The notes under the pieces are model-generated. The model was not told where the DNA came from, made no database searches, and worked only from the letters and a program-made list of their open reading frames with translations. A program made the translations under genes and the position numbers. Below, in pieces: positions 10,709 to 21,957 of a stretch of DNA of 64,000 nt; position 1 is the stretch's first letter, and every line of letters begins with the position of its first letter. Source of the DNA: Raphanus sativus (Eukaryota; Streptophyta; Magnoliopsida; Brassicales; Brassicaceae); contig NC_079512.1 in assembly GCF_000801105.2 (NCBI RefSeq), positions 248,001 through 312,000 of the forward strand. Direction: 5' to 3'.

Positions 10709-10876
10709 CTGAAATAAGACATAACTAAGAAAAATTATTTGCAAAACAAATTATCAAAATATTAAAGGATAAAACAAAAACAAAAATAGAAAAAGAAAAA
10801 ACAAAATTTTCTGACCAATCAGATTGAGATACACGGATCACACTTCTGAACCATTAGATTAAATTAGATCTAAGGG

Positions 10877-11410
10877 TTGAGATTTATTCCTTTTAATTTT
10901 TATTTTTTCTCCCCCTATCTCTCTTTTCTCCACGACAGATCTGAAACTTCATCTTCTTCATTCTCATCTCTCATATCTCTCATCACTCCCATCTCTCTCC
11001 AAGCTTACTGTTTCTCTCATCACTCCTATCTCTTTGCACGCCTCTCTCATCTCTCCCATATTTCTCCCATCGCATCTTCTCTTCGTCTCCCATCACTCCC
11101 ATCGCATCGCACCCCCACAACCACCACCGCGGTCGCCCTCCCACCACCGCCACGTTCGCCCTCCCACCACCGCCACGTTCGCCTTCTCTCCCTCTCTCCC
11201 TTTTCGTATCTGTTTTCCTCTTATGAATCTGAATTTATTTTGTTTTTGGTAAAGATAGGTGAGGAGTCAAGGATCTTGGTGGCTGCAGTAGGCAAGGTTC
11301 ATGGCGGCTTGAGGACGGCGGCCAGGAGGAGGCAAACTCATGACTGTTGGAAGAGGGGCAAGGGCTGCAAGGCCGTAGAGGAGGCGGCGGCTGCAGTCTT
11401 AGTTTTTTAG
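10877..11410 (+). other. GC-richer Ser/Pro/His-rich stretch within CACTA, unknown
   Basis: An open stretch of 177 codons made of CT-rich simple sequence (ATCTCTC.. and CACCACCGCC.. repeats) followed by a purine-rich, GC-rich part at 11250-11400. The base composition is unlike the surrounding AT-rich CACTA DNA. No known domain is visible and the overlapping frame is also open, as low-complexity DNA tends to be. It may be a captured 5' UTR/first-exon region of a host gene; a real product is unlikely. Confidence 0.3.
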
Positions 11411-12331
11411 GTTTAGTTTTTTTTTTCTTTTTAAATTTGGTTTAGTGTAAACCGGGTTGGGGAAATTGTAGTGGTCTAAATTTATTTTTAATTTCTGGTT
11501 TAGTAATGTAAACCCAAGTTAATTTGTAACCCAATTTTAATTTATAAATAAAATTTATTTCATTTTCAGTATAAATTAATTTTTGATTTAATTTTCAATT
11601 ATTTTATTTTATTATAATTATAATTATTTTTTGATTTATTATAGAAAGATCTATCATAGCACAAATATATGAATCGTAATCAATTTGTAACAAAAAATAA
11701 TGTTATATTAAAGTTAATAACAGCATTAAACTATCGCTATCGTATGAAACATTAAATAGCGTCATTGAAAAGTGCTATCGTAGAAGGGGTACCTATGATG
11801 GCTGCCGATGACATAGCAGATCGTAAAACGCTATGAAAACCCTACGATAGCGTTTATCGTGAGCTAACAATGTTGATATTTCTTGTAGTGACTAGAAGCT
11901 CACATAAGTTTTTTTGTCGGGGATAAAACAATTTGGGCCATGGACATTTATTTACAAAATCCGTTAAAATTGGGCCATGGACCTTGATTTATATAACCCA
12001 TTTTAATTGCTATACAAATTATTATGTGCAATATTATGTGTAATAATAATGATATTATAATTTTATAGGAAATTAAATCATGTCAATTTTGTGAACACAT
12101 ATATTTTTATCTATTTAATCTATCTATTTAATTAATATTTTATTACCAAACAAAATTGTAACAATACTTTGTTATTTAAAAAAAACTATTTGAAAATAAA
12201 GTACCATATTAATGTGTCAAAAGACTGACACAAAAATGTATATTTTTAAAGTATAATCAATTTCAATACAATTTTCAAAATCTGTTACTAATATTTAAAA
12301 AAATTACACAAATATGACTACAACATCTTCA

Positions 12332-12476
12332 CTCTGTATAAAAATTTAATTTCGAATAATAAAGAAAACACATATAAAAATTTAGTTTCAAATAATATAT
12401 ACAACACAAAAATATACCCCCCCTCTGTATAAAAATTTAATTTCGAATAATAAAGAAAACACATATAAAAATTTAG
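12332..12476. repeat. 54-bp direct repeat near the Helitron 3' end
   Basis: Copies at 12332-12385 and 12423-12476 (91-bp spacing) share CTCTGTATAAAAATTTAATT and the following bases exactly. The second copy ends 17 bases before the Helitron 3' CTAG. Confidence 0.85.
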
Positions 12477-12493
12477 GGCGGGTCAGAGTCTAG

Positions 12494-12945
12494 TGCTATC
12501 TTAAATTCCTACTATGTTTTAGGATGCATCATCCAGGAGCAATGATGAGTACTTTTAAGTGATTTTCGAATTTCTCTTTATCAATTCATTCGTTAACTAG
12601 AGGAAATTATTGTGTAGGAGAAATTGACTGAATATTTCTGTAGACTCATTTTTTTTTGTATGATATATTATTGCTAAATTATAACGGCGTGTAGTAGTTC
12701 TTCTGACCGCCCAACGGCATAAGAGTTTTATTTTTATATTACCAACTTAACAAAAAAGTAACGCCAACAAAAAATCTATCCCACCCAATAGAAATATAGG
12801 CAGGTAGGTTCCTCGCAATGGTCCGCCCTCCACATTTTCCCCCGTCTATAAAAGCAACGAAGCTTCAAAAAAATAACAGAAAACAAGTTTTGAAACAAAA
12901 CTCTTCTTGCTCTTCGAGTCTTGAGACTCCTCCACAAGCTTCAAA
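12494..12945 (+). promoter_or_regulatory. Promoter and 5' UTR of WRKY copy 2
   Basis: The TATA box TATAAAA is at 12847-12853, about 95 bases before the ATG. The region 12510-12800 is closely similar to 25680-25962 plus 28765-28811, the split promoter of WRKY copy 3 (shared words such as TTTCTCTTTATCAATTC). The Helitron at 6682-12493 now lies directly upstream, so the distal promoter was displaced by 5.8 kb. Confidence 0.75.
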
Positions 12946-13897
12946 ATGTCTCACGGTGTTGACAAGGCGGTCGAGGCGTTGCTTCGTGGCCAAGAAAGCG
13001 CTTACCGCTTGAAGACGGTGCTCGAACACGCAAGCTCAGTTCCAACCGAGCCTCTCTTCGATAGCGTTCTTCATTCCTTCTCCTTTGCTCTCTCTCTTTT
13101 TTCATCTTCTAACACTCAACCACCACACCGCGAGTCTTCTCAGAGGAAGCCAACCCCCGTGGTGGCTCGAAAATCGCCCAAGAAGTAAGCAATCAACGAT
13201 AAGAAATGAGAAAAAAAAACTCTTATATGATTAAGGGATGAGTGATTTGATCGTTTTAATATTTCAGAAATAGCCACGGAGAAGAAGGTTTAGAGCAATA
13301 CAGTCATGATTCACCAAATCCGCACCACAACGACGGGTTTTCTTGGAGGAAGTACGGACAAAAAACTATAAAAACCTCTTCCCACCAAAGGTTAAAAAGA
13401 AAAAAGAAAAATAAAAACAGAGTATTGTTCTGTTTTAAGATGCTCTGTTTTATTAACTAAGCATTATTGGTAACTTTCACAGGTGTTACTACCGGTGCGC
13501 CTATGCCAAAGACAGAAACTGCAACGCTTTAAAGCGGGTGCAACAGATAGAAGACAGTCCTTCTTTGTTCAGGACAACTTATGTCGGAAAACACATCTGT
13601 GAGGTTAATGCTTTTTTCCAGCTTAACGACGATATTTGCAACGGTTCCAAGATGATTCGGTTCGACAAAATCGACCAAGCCATGCCTGACTCGGTTATCC
13701 CTCAACCTGTTCCAGTAGAACAAGATGCAATTCTCATCGAAAGCACAGACCAAAACATGAACCTAGAATGTGGTAGTAACGAGTTTTTGGTGGATGATGA
13801 CCAGTTGTGGGGGTATCAGATTCCTCCATGTTCTCCTGGAAATTTTATGTTCTTGGACGATCTTTCTGAGTTTGATTACAATCCTTTCCACCTTTGA
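12946..13897 (+). CDS. WRKY66: Group III WRKY transcription factor, copy 2 (intact)
   Basis: Exons 12946-13184, 13268-13390 and 13483-13897 join in consistent phases (2, 2) to 258 residues. Domains: an N-terminal helix region (MSHGVDKAVEALLRGQES), WRKYGQK at the end of exon 2, then C-X7-C-X23-H-X-C in exon 3 (CAYAKDRNC ... HIC), which defines group III. An intron splits the domain just after the WRKYGQK strand (between the bases of an Arg codon), the intron position typical of group III. The C-terminus is acidic (LVDDDQLWG, LDDLSEFDYNPF), a likely activation region. It acts in the nucleus at W-box (TTGAC) promoters, mostly in defence and senescence as known for the family. It is the only WRKY copy here with an intact frame from the first ATG. 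The name follows from synteny with WIN1 and the ERF gene. Confidence 0.93.
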
Positions 13898-13955
13898 ACA
13901 AGCACCTTTTTCAAGCTTTTTCTTATGTTCACATAGAGGGTAGACTATGTCGTAC

Positions 13956-14895
13956 GGGAAAATGGCTTATTCCCCTACGAACTAGTTGTTCCCGGCTTTT
14001 TCACACACGAACTTTTAAACCATGCCAAAAACTACACGAACAACGGAAATATTGCTTATTCCCTTATGAACTAATTATTTTCAGCTTTTTCACACACAAT
14101 TTTTTAAACTTTGCCACAAACCACATACACTATGCTATTTTTTGAATTACATACACAAACTATCAATTTTAAGCTAATTCCCCTAAAATCGTAAATTGTT
14201 TTATTTAAACATTAACTTAGTTTATAACAGGTGGATAGCCCATTTAATTTGGGTTGATAAAAAAGAATAATACATCGTTTTTTTTTGGGTCAACTGCTCT
14301 TCTTCTTCAAAAATCGTTTTACTCTTCATCATCAATTGAGAATTAAATTTATTATTTTGTAAAAGATTAAACGTTTTACATGATGCATAAAGAAAGAAGA
14401 GCAGCAACATAGCAGATTGGTAAACTAGTAGTTGCTGCTCTCTTTTTTTATGCATCATGTAAAACATTTAATCTTTTACAAAATAATAAATTTTATTCCT
14501 AATTGATGGTGAAAAATAAAACGATTTTTGAAGAAGAAGAGCAGTTGACAAAAAGAAACAAAAAAGAACAAAACGATGTATTATCTTTTTTATCAACCCA
14601 AATTAAACCGGCTATCTACCTATCATAAACTAAGTTAATGTTTAAATAACACAATTTATGATTTTAGGAGAAATTAGCTTAAAATTGATAGTTTGTGTAT
14701 GTAACTAAAAAAATAGCGTAGTTCATGTGGTTTTTGGCAAACTTTAAAAATTTGTGTATGAAAAAGCTGGAAATAATTAGTTTATAAGGAAATAAGCAAT
14801 ATTTAAGTTGTTCGTGTGGTTTTTGGCATGGTTTAAAAGTTCGTGTGTGAAAAAGCCGGAAACAACTAGTTTGTAGAGAAATAAGCCATTTTCCC
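13956..14895. mobile_element. Foldback MITE, 940 bp, almost wholly inverted repeat
   Basis: Two arms (about 13956-14408 and 14431-14895) are near-complementary along their whole length around a ~22-base loop. The ends are GGGAAAATGG and its complement. CTATGTCGTAC is duplicated on both sides (13945-13955 and 14896-14906), an 11-bp target duplication compatible with Mutator-like elements. The empty site is visible downstream of WRKY copy 1, where GGGCAGACTATG continues directly to ACGTACTAT (6101-6120). It lies 58 bases past the WRKY copy 2 stop, so it may fall in that gene's 3' UTR. A transcript across it would form a ~450-bp hairpin. Confidence 0.92.
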
Positions 14896-14906
14896 CTATG
14901 TCGTAC

Positions 14907-16909
14907 TATGGTACTTGCTATATTTTGTATTTAGTTTATATTTGAGTGTGTTTAGATTCATGAATGGTGACACCGTTCTCGCGTCACCATTTTTACGTCA
15001 GCGTTGAGACGTATCTGTCTCCGCTTGATTCAAATATTGTAAACAACTACTGTTTATCTTTTGAATGATATAACGTTATATCGAGTGTTTATATAGCACG
15101 TCAAACGCGTCATTTGACTCTAATTTACTAGTCTAGATTATATTCGTTGAGAATTGCTCTATAGAATATAACAGAAAATGAGTTTTCAAGCCGACATTTG
15201 AAAATGAAACTAAATTTTTGATTCAATTAAAATGATTTATAGAAAGATCACATCCATAGGCGAGACTACATTTAGACTACAACTCGATGTTTAGAAGAAA
15301 ATGATCAATGTATTTTTTTTTTTGTCGACATTTTAAAACAGACTCTACGAAAATTCTGTAAATTACACTGGTAGTTCTGCATCTACATGAATAACGAAAG
15401 ACATTTGTTTTTCGGCATTTCTTATTTGAGTGTCCGCCTTGATATTTAGCGTTTTTTGTATATGGATGATATCTGAACTTGTAAACTTTCTCGAAAAAAT
15501 TTGACATCATCTAAATAGTTCACAAATTCTTATGTTCTAACTAAAAACCATTTTCACAAATTGAATACAATCCGTCGCAAAATTAACATAATATTAATGT
15601 AATAATATTGATGTAGGTTTTTTCATATTCTCATTCGCCTGGACTCTTCTCTCTCTGATTGTAGAAGTAAAATATTTGCTCTAGTATTCCTTACTTCTAT
15701 TAGTCTTTCAAAACTTTGTAGTGTACTACCGATCTTGTCCCGAATACATCTATTTGTCTTTCCATGATTCATCTGTAAAACACCAAACTTCTTGGAATAA
15801 GAGGTAAAAAGTTTGTTTCTGCTAATTTCAGAACTTCTCAAAGATTAACATCAATATTGCTAAAAACTTGTTATTTCGTCATTTTCAAATGTACCACAAA
15901 ATTCATCAATGTTAATATTTTATTTTATTAATTTAGTTAGATATTATTATTTAAATCGAATAGAATAAAAACGTTATTCAATCAATTCTATAAGTAAATA
16001 AATAAAATAGGAAGAAAACAACAAATTTGATGATGAATAAATAAAATAAATCTATTCCCTTTTTCTTATATTACATTCATTTTATTCCATTAATTTTATC
16101 ACATTTGCTTGTTGCAGCGTTGAATGTATAACGGAAATGGAAGGTTTCCAAGTCTCTCGCTATGTGCTTACTTCTGTCGTTAGGTCAAATAAACTAATGG
16201 ATGATTTGATCAAAAAAAAAACTAATGGATGATAACTGATATGGACTTGTTGGAATTTTTACAAACGAGTGAAGAGTCAAGATGCTGACTACCGTACTCG
16301 TAATACTATGGAGCTGCCTGTTTCTGTGCTAGTCATGACTTTGCTAGTGACCTTCTCGCTGGATCTCGAAGGCAATTAATAATAAAACAGACACTTGAAT
16401 TATATTATTGAATTCTACCCTCTTTTGTCAAGTTTCGACAGCTTAGGAAATTAACAAATTTGTTTTATTTGCTTGATGATGGACATGGACCCATTACCTA
16501 ATCTATCCGAGTAGACAAAGAAAAAAACATAGCATTATCTTTCTTTTTCGTCAATACTTTTCAAGTACCAAATATATGTTTTTATACATGATATTATGAA
16601 TATCAAAATACATCATACATGTATGTATATAGGACATCTCACAGATTTTAAGCATCATCATGTCAATGTAATGCATACTTTGCATACTGTACAATCACAA
16701 TTCACAAATATTGATCTCACCATTTCAGTCATTCTACAATATAAATTTCCCCATGAAAATTATACATATAAGCATGTTCTATGAACACACTTATATGTAC
16801 AAAAAAATCCAACTAATATTGATAAAAAAAACAATCCAACTAATATTGATCAAAGAGAAAAAACAATCAAACGAATTTTGAATTATACGTGGGTGGCAAC
16901 ATGTCCATG
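14907..16909. other. Intergenic, no gene recognised
   Basis: AT-rich DNA. The first bases match the 3' flank of WRKY copy 1 (ACTATGGTACTTGC against ACTATAAGGAACTTGC). The short open frames at 15277-15510, 15623-15841 and 16596-16784 have no domain and random-looking composition, and I do not count them as genes. Confidence 0.6.
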
Positions 16910-16918
16910 CATATATTT

Positions 16919-17818
16919 GGACAAGACTTGGGTTCACCCCCTATGATGAACCTTTAAATTCACCACATCTCTAATAACCAATCAAAATGCTAACTAAATT
17001 AATAATAAAATAATTTAAAAAATAAATAATATCATATTTAATAATGCTAATGTCCCTATTTAATCCCTAAATTCAAACTCTATACCCTAAATTCAAATTC
17101 TAAACCCTAAATTTTAACTTATAAATCCAAATTCTATACCCTAAACCCAAATCTTAAACCCTAAACCCAAACCATAAATCATAAACAAAAAAAAATCTAA
17201 ACTCTAAACCCAAAACTATACCCTAAAACCAAATCTTAGACTCTAAACCCAAACCAAAAACCCTAAACCCAAACCGTAGACCCTAAACCCAAACTCTAGA
17301 CCGTAACCTAAACCGTAGACCCTAAACCCAAACCCTAGACCGTAACCCAAACCATGAACTCTAAATCCAAACTTTAATTCTTAATCTTAAATTTCAAAAG
17401 AACAACATCAATATTAATCTAAATATTTAGGGTATAGGGTTTGGGTTTTGTATTTACGTTTTGGGTTTAGAGTCTAGGATTTGGGTTTAGGGTTTAGGTT
17501 TGGGTTTAGAGTTAAAGTTTTTGGGTTTAGGGTATAAGATTTGGGTTTAGGGTATAAGATTTGAGTTCAGGGTATAGAGTTTGGGTTTATAATTTAGAAT
17601 TTAGGGTTTAGAATTTGAATTTATGGTATAGAGTTTGAGTTTATAGATTAGATAGTGACATTAGCATTATTAAAATTGACACTATTTATTTTTTTTAATT
17701 ATTTTGGTTTTTTAAAAAATTATTTAATATTTTTTATCATTAATCTAGTTGACACTTTGGTTGGTTATTAAGGAGGTGGTGAATTTAAAGGTTCACCATA
17801 GGGGCCCAAGTCTTGTCC
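16919..17818. mobile_element. MULE-type foldback element, 900 bp, with telomere-like arms
   Basis: The ends GGACAAGACTTGGG and CCCAAGTCTTGTCC are perfect inverts, followed inward by matching TTTAAATTCACCAC blocks. The 9-bp CATATATTT is duplicated at 16910-16918 and 17819-17827. Nine bases is the standard Mutator-like duplication. Most of each arm is a degenerate (CCCTAAA)n-like array on the left (17040-17400) and its (TTTAGGG)n-like complement on the right (17420-17640), so the whole element can fold back. No transposase. Confidence 0.92.
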
Positions 17819-19145
17819 CATATATTTTACCTAAAACACCCACTTCAATTACATGCATTATATCGGTTCAAACAAGGTTCCGTGAACCATTTTATTGGCT
17901 ATTGACGATAAAAAAAGGCGTGTCGTCGTGGCGTAATCATGTCTGTTACTTAGTTTTCCATTCTAACCTCATTTTGATATACTAGTGGTATTCCGGCGCT
18001 ACGCGCCGGATTCGTGTTTTGTATTTTTATATAAATTTACAAATTATTTAATAGTTTTAGTAAAAAATATATGTTCAAAAATATAAAAATGAAAATATAT
18101 TAAAAGAAAATGATATTTTCCGATCTATTTAATAGTGGTTAGCAACAATAATATATTACGTTATTTTGTAGTTGCTTAGTTCAAAATAGAATAGCATAAT
18201 TGGTTATGACTAATCTATTCAATAAAAGTAGAATAAAAAACCATTATTGTAACAAAGTTAATTTATTTGGAATTTAAACATATAGTGAAGTTGATATTTT
18301 ATTTAAATAACATACTTATACTATTAAGTATCATGTAGACATTATATAGAAGGAACAAAATTTGAAATTTATTTTAGAAACTAATCTAAATTTAATACCA
18401 AAAAGTAAATTAATTATTAGTTCATCTTTATCCGTAAGTAGTAAGTAAAGCTTCCTGAAATTTCTGCTTTGTGTTTCTGATTCTTCACTCCATATTGGAT
18501 TCAAACAACAAAGCAAGCTCAAATGTATCATCCGAAGAACAACAACACGAAACTTCCAAATTTTAATTCGAAAACTTCATGTATTATTAAGTTTTCTTCA
18601 CACACAATTGATGAAACGATTGAAACGTACCAATTCAGCTCACTTTGTCGACAATGTGAGAATCACAGTTTCTTTAGTCGTTTCGTTGTCGTCATCTCAA
18701 TATTTTTTTTGTAGTTGCAATTTTATTATTTGTTCTAATTTGATTACAATTAAATAAGGATATTATAGATTGTTGCTCAATTAATGAAAGCTATTTAGTT
18801 AATTTTAGTTTGAAAGGTTAACTCGTTGCAATTTATTATTCTGTTGATATACTTATTTACAAACTGGCTCATTGTTTCTTTATATCTTTTAGCTTGCTAA
18901 TACTTTTATATTGGAATTCTGTTTATTTAGTTATGTAATTGTATTTTTGTGTTTATTGAAACTCATTTATAGATCTGTATTTAGCTTATTTTGGTTTATT
19001 TCAACAAAAAAACATATATATTTCTGACAAAAAATACTAAAGATATATACTAATCGTATAAATAAAATTATTTTGTGTGCTTTAAATGATTCACTTTACT
19101 AATTTACGTAATGCAATATAAATAAATAAATTTTTAACTATAAAT

Positions 19146-19343
19146 ATGATTTATTTATATAAAAAAAATAACTTATGCTCTGATAAAGCTGGAGTGACAG
19201 CTGCAGTTCTTTCAACCATCAACAACATCAATCCCACCGTCTGTCTGAGGGGCTTCTCTGGTCACACCATGAATCTCAAAAAAGTATCTTCTTTTTCTGT
19301 CCAGGTTCGTGTTAGATATGGTGAGTTTATGCGTCCCTGCTGA
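19146..19343 (+). other. Short open stretch inside the Helitron, unidentified
   Basis: Reads DKAGVTAAVLSTINNIN within a 65-codon frame on the strand opposite to the RPA-like gene. Its GC content is higher than that of the flanks. I do not recognise it; it may be part of captured host sequence or of the RPA-like 3' region read in antisense. Confidence 0.2.
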
Positions 19344-20039
19344 GTTCCTCAACGTATTGGTTCTTTGGAGTTTAGGAGTGTGCCTCTAGCCTGAAATATA
19401 TGATTTCTCTTCACCATATTATCGCCAAGGCAAAGGCACATGTGTTAATTTTATGAAAAGCTCAACTTTATTTGTCTCATATCCTAAAGGTGTAGAAGGT
19501 TGTAGATTTTTTTTTGTTGGTCAGAGTTGGACGTTATGAAACTGTTGGGATTGATTTAATCATATAATTAAACGTAAATTTTTTTGCACTTCCTTAATTT
19601 TTGTGGATGTCGTACTGGGCTAATGAGCCTGACAACTTGTTCCAAATGTTTACTTCGGACTAAAGCTAAACTAAGAGTCAACTGAATTAGATATGTTGAA
19701 CTGATCTTATATATCTGGATATCTTCCTCTTTATAAGTTTTCAAGTTTGAAATCTTGCATGTTGCATCGATCATCTGCACATAAATTAAGTTTTTGTTGG
19801 TCCTCTGTTGCCACCCAAATGACTAACCTTAGACACAAATTTTGTGTCCTTGCTGAACTTTCTGAGCTGTCCTAGTGTCCTGAATGTGTCATTTCTTGAA
19901 AAAAAGAAGCTGAGCATTCCAGCTTGCAGGACTATACCTTGCTCCTGCCAAACAAAACAAACTTAGGGTTCAGTGGTTGTGCTTGTCAAGAATTTAACAC
20001 ATTCATTGAAATGTTTATTTCTCAGTACTACCATTAGCT

Positions 20040-21504
20040 GTACAATATCACCAGCAGGTCCAGCACAGACATTGGTGAGCTTTGTAATCTGACCATCAAA
20101 AGGTACAAACAAAGCCGCTTCTGATCCATCTGAGACAGACAACTGGACACAGTACCATCATTAACAGACTTGACATTAGCGAACGGTGGTTGGTAAAAAA
20201 TGGCTGTGAATTGCAGTTCAAATAGCAGTAAACAGGAGCCTGGGAAGGATCACCTTTGAGTCCCAACGGCATTGCTGTTCTTGCATGTTGCACATGTGGA
20301 TGTTGAGAAACCACGTTGAACCTTTCTAGTGCTTTTAAACTTGAGGTGTAGCACCACCCATATGCAGAGAAACTTCACAGTCTGTCCACACAATACATGG
20401 AAAACCACTTAATTGTAGAGAGATTAAGCAGTAAGAGATGAGGTTTATTCCGGACCTGGGGATCAGAGTTGAGAACACAAGCATTAGCTAAGCCACCGTA
20501 ACGGTTTCAAGTTTTTGAATATCTTCATATTTTGTTGGACCTAAGGAAGAAGCATCATCACTGAAACGGTTCCTGCTGAATGAAACATTTAAGAGGGTTA
20601 GGAGGGTATAAAGCTATTTTTTTACTGAGTAAATGTATGAAAGTACTCAATTTACGCATCAAGTATGGTCTGCCCAACAACACTTTCTTTGTCAAAGTAA
20701 AAATGACTGACTGGGGTGGAGTTTAGTAATAGCCGGCCTGGGAGTAAGCAAAACATATACACAAACAGATTAAATAAGCAAAGTTCATTAACTGGACTTA
20801 GTTGTTAAGAAGACCCATACCTCCTACTAACTTAGGATTAATGGTCGTGGCTACTATGAACTTATGCTCAACACCATTAACCACAAATTTGTCATGAAGT
20901 ATGTTGGCAGAGGCCATCAAAAATAGTGACACAGAATGTAGGTCACTACAGAATGTGAAGGGAGACATTTCAGAAATGGGGATATATAAATTAGCTACTC
21001 ATCTATAATAATAAAACAGAGAACTAAACTAACCGGTCAATTCATAGATTAGCCATTTTACGCTTAATTAACTGTATCTCATCATTCTAGGTGGTTTTGA
21101 TTCCCATAATCTCTCTTACAATATCCAATATATAAGGTTAAGCCATTAGAAAAGTGTACCTGCAAAACATACGTAAGTAAATTGAGTAGTGTGTTAGGAA
21201 ACTTAAGAACAAAAAAGGTAGTAGGGTGTTTGTTAGTATCATCAGTTGATTATAGATTTATAACGACTGCAATGAAGAAAATACAATCAAACATTTTGCA
21301 TTAATCATAATTGCTGCCAAAGCCTTGAAGCTATCATAGATTCAGATGAACAAATACCTTCTCATCTATCATAAGTTCATAACTATGTCTATCTCCACTC
21401 TTTTTCAAGTTCCTTGCTTTCCAACAACGGAGGACCCGTGTCACAACGGCCTCCCTCCAACGACCAACCTTTAAATCAGACAGAAGCAGATGAGGGTTGG
21501 CCAT
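20040..21504 (-). pseudogene. RPA70/DUF223-like OB-fold gene remnant in Helitron
   Basis: Exon 1 (21504 down to 21358, 49 codons from ATG, then a GT donor) contains LLLSDLKVGRW and CWKARNLKKSGD, typical of the first OB-fold of the plant Helitron-associated replication protein A 70-kDa-like family. A second block near 20930-20820 reads HKFIVATTINPKLVGG. A third, near 20330-20040, has an STCATC zinc-finger-like pair and DGSEAALFVPFDGQITKL. These lie in different frames with stops between, so the gene is dead or heavily spliced. Full-length relatives bind single-stranded DNA. RPA-like genes are common passengers in Helitrons. Exon limits other than exon 1 are approximate. Confidence 0.6.
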
Positions 21505-21957
21505 AATCGAAGAGGCTCTTACTGAGTTTAGAATTCGAGAGTAAGAAATTTCTCTCTTCAGATCTACATTTATAGTGTACGAATAAGATGACAAAATGGT
21601 ATCCTTTGATTGAATACTGAGGAAGGTCCTTCCCTTGATTTATAGCTGAAGCTCCAGGCGGTTACTGAGGAAAACGAAGAGGTAGATCGAATCTTCAAGT
21701 GGGAGGAGTGGATTAATCAAGGGAATTCAAGGACTGGTGAGACGTTACGGATATCAAAGCTCGTTTGAAGTTTATCGCAAATCTCGTCGAGGAGTTCGCC
21801 GTTGGAAGAGGAAGAAGGAAAGAGATGGCTAGAAAAAAGTAAACGCGTGAAGTACACAGATAGCCCAGCGAATCGACACGTGTTGCAAAATGCCCCAGCC
21901 TCCAAAAGCGACGTGGACACATTGAGAAGGCAGATATGTCTACTTTATTGTATTAGA

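Larger units (their letters stand above)
9525..11890. mobile_element. Non-autonomous CACTA (En/Spm-type) transposon, 2.37 kb
   Basis: The left end is CACTACAAAAAAAGTC at 9525 and the right end ATTTCTTGTAGTG at 11890. A 3-bp target duplication ACT lies on each side (9522-9524 and 11891-11893). Both subterminal regions carry repeated CTATCGTA / TAGCGTTT words in both orientations, the usual arrangement for transposase binding. No transposase reading frame exists, so it needs a helper. It sits inside the Helitron at 6682-12493 and contains a SINE at 10583-10708. Confidence 0.92.
6682..12493 (+). mobile_element. Non-autonomous Helitron, 5.8 kb, with captured gene and nested elements
   Basis: The 5' end reads A|TCTATACTATTAAAATAC at 6682, the usual Brassicaceae Helitron start, and the 3' end reads CTAG|T at 12490-12493. 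Helitrons insert between A and T without duplication, as here. The strongest evidence is the flank match: CTTTATATTA on the left and TGCTATCTTAAA on the right are joined directly as CTTTATATTAGTGTTATCTTAAA upstream of WRKY copy 3 (~25640). No Rep/helicase gene is present. Contents are a decayed HSP70-16-like 3' region, a 2.4-kb CACTA element and, inside that, a SINE. The subterminal 3' hairpin is not obvious: GGGCGGGT is present but its partner is missing, perhaps replaced by the 54-bp duplication at 12332-12476. Confidence 0.8.
17982..21957 (-). mobile_element. Non-autonomous Helitron, 4.0 kb, with RPA-like gene remnant
   Basis: Read on the minus strand, the 3' end at 17982 is CTAG|T. It is preceded by a perfect 7-bp stem with a 3-base loop (CCGGCGC..GCGCCGG, 17993-18009) about 7 bases inside the end. 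The 5' end at 21957 is A|TCTAATACAATAAAGTAGAC. Insertion is between A and T with no duplication. The same end sequences delimit the element at 25963-28764, so both belong to one family. Inside is a broken OB-fold/RPA70-like gene on the minus strand; no Rep/helicase was found. Confidence 0.85.

Noticed and set aside
11034..11252. Second open frame in the CT-rich CACTA segment
   Set aside because: Low-complexity DNA open in more than one phase; no domain.
16596..16784. 62-codon frame and similar short frames at 14.9-16.9 kb
   Set aside because: Random-looking composition, no conserved motif, and AT-rich context.
17040..17640. True interstitial telomere array
   Set aside because: The CCCTAAA-like units are degenerate and lie in inverted arms of a transposon with a 9-bp target duplication, so a telomere-fusion origin is less likely.
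21000..21040. Additional plus-strand Helitron 5' end (A|TCTATAATAATAAAACAG)
   Set aside because: It looks like a start but no matching 3' end was found, and it lies inside the Helitron at 17982-21957. Perhaps a remnant, not reported as an element.
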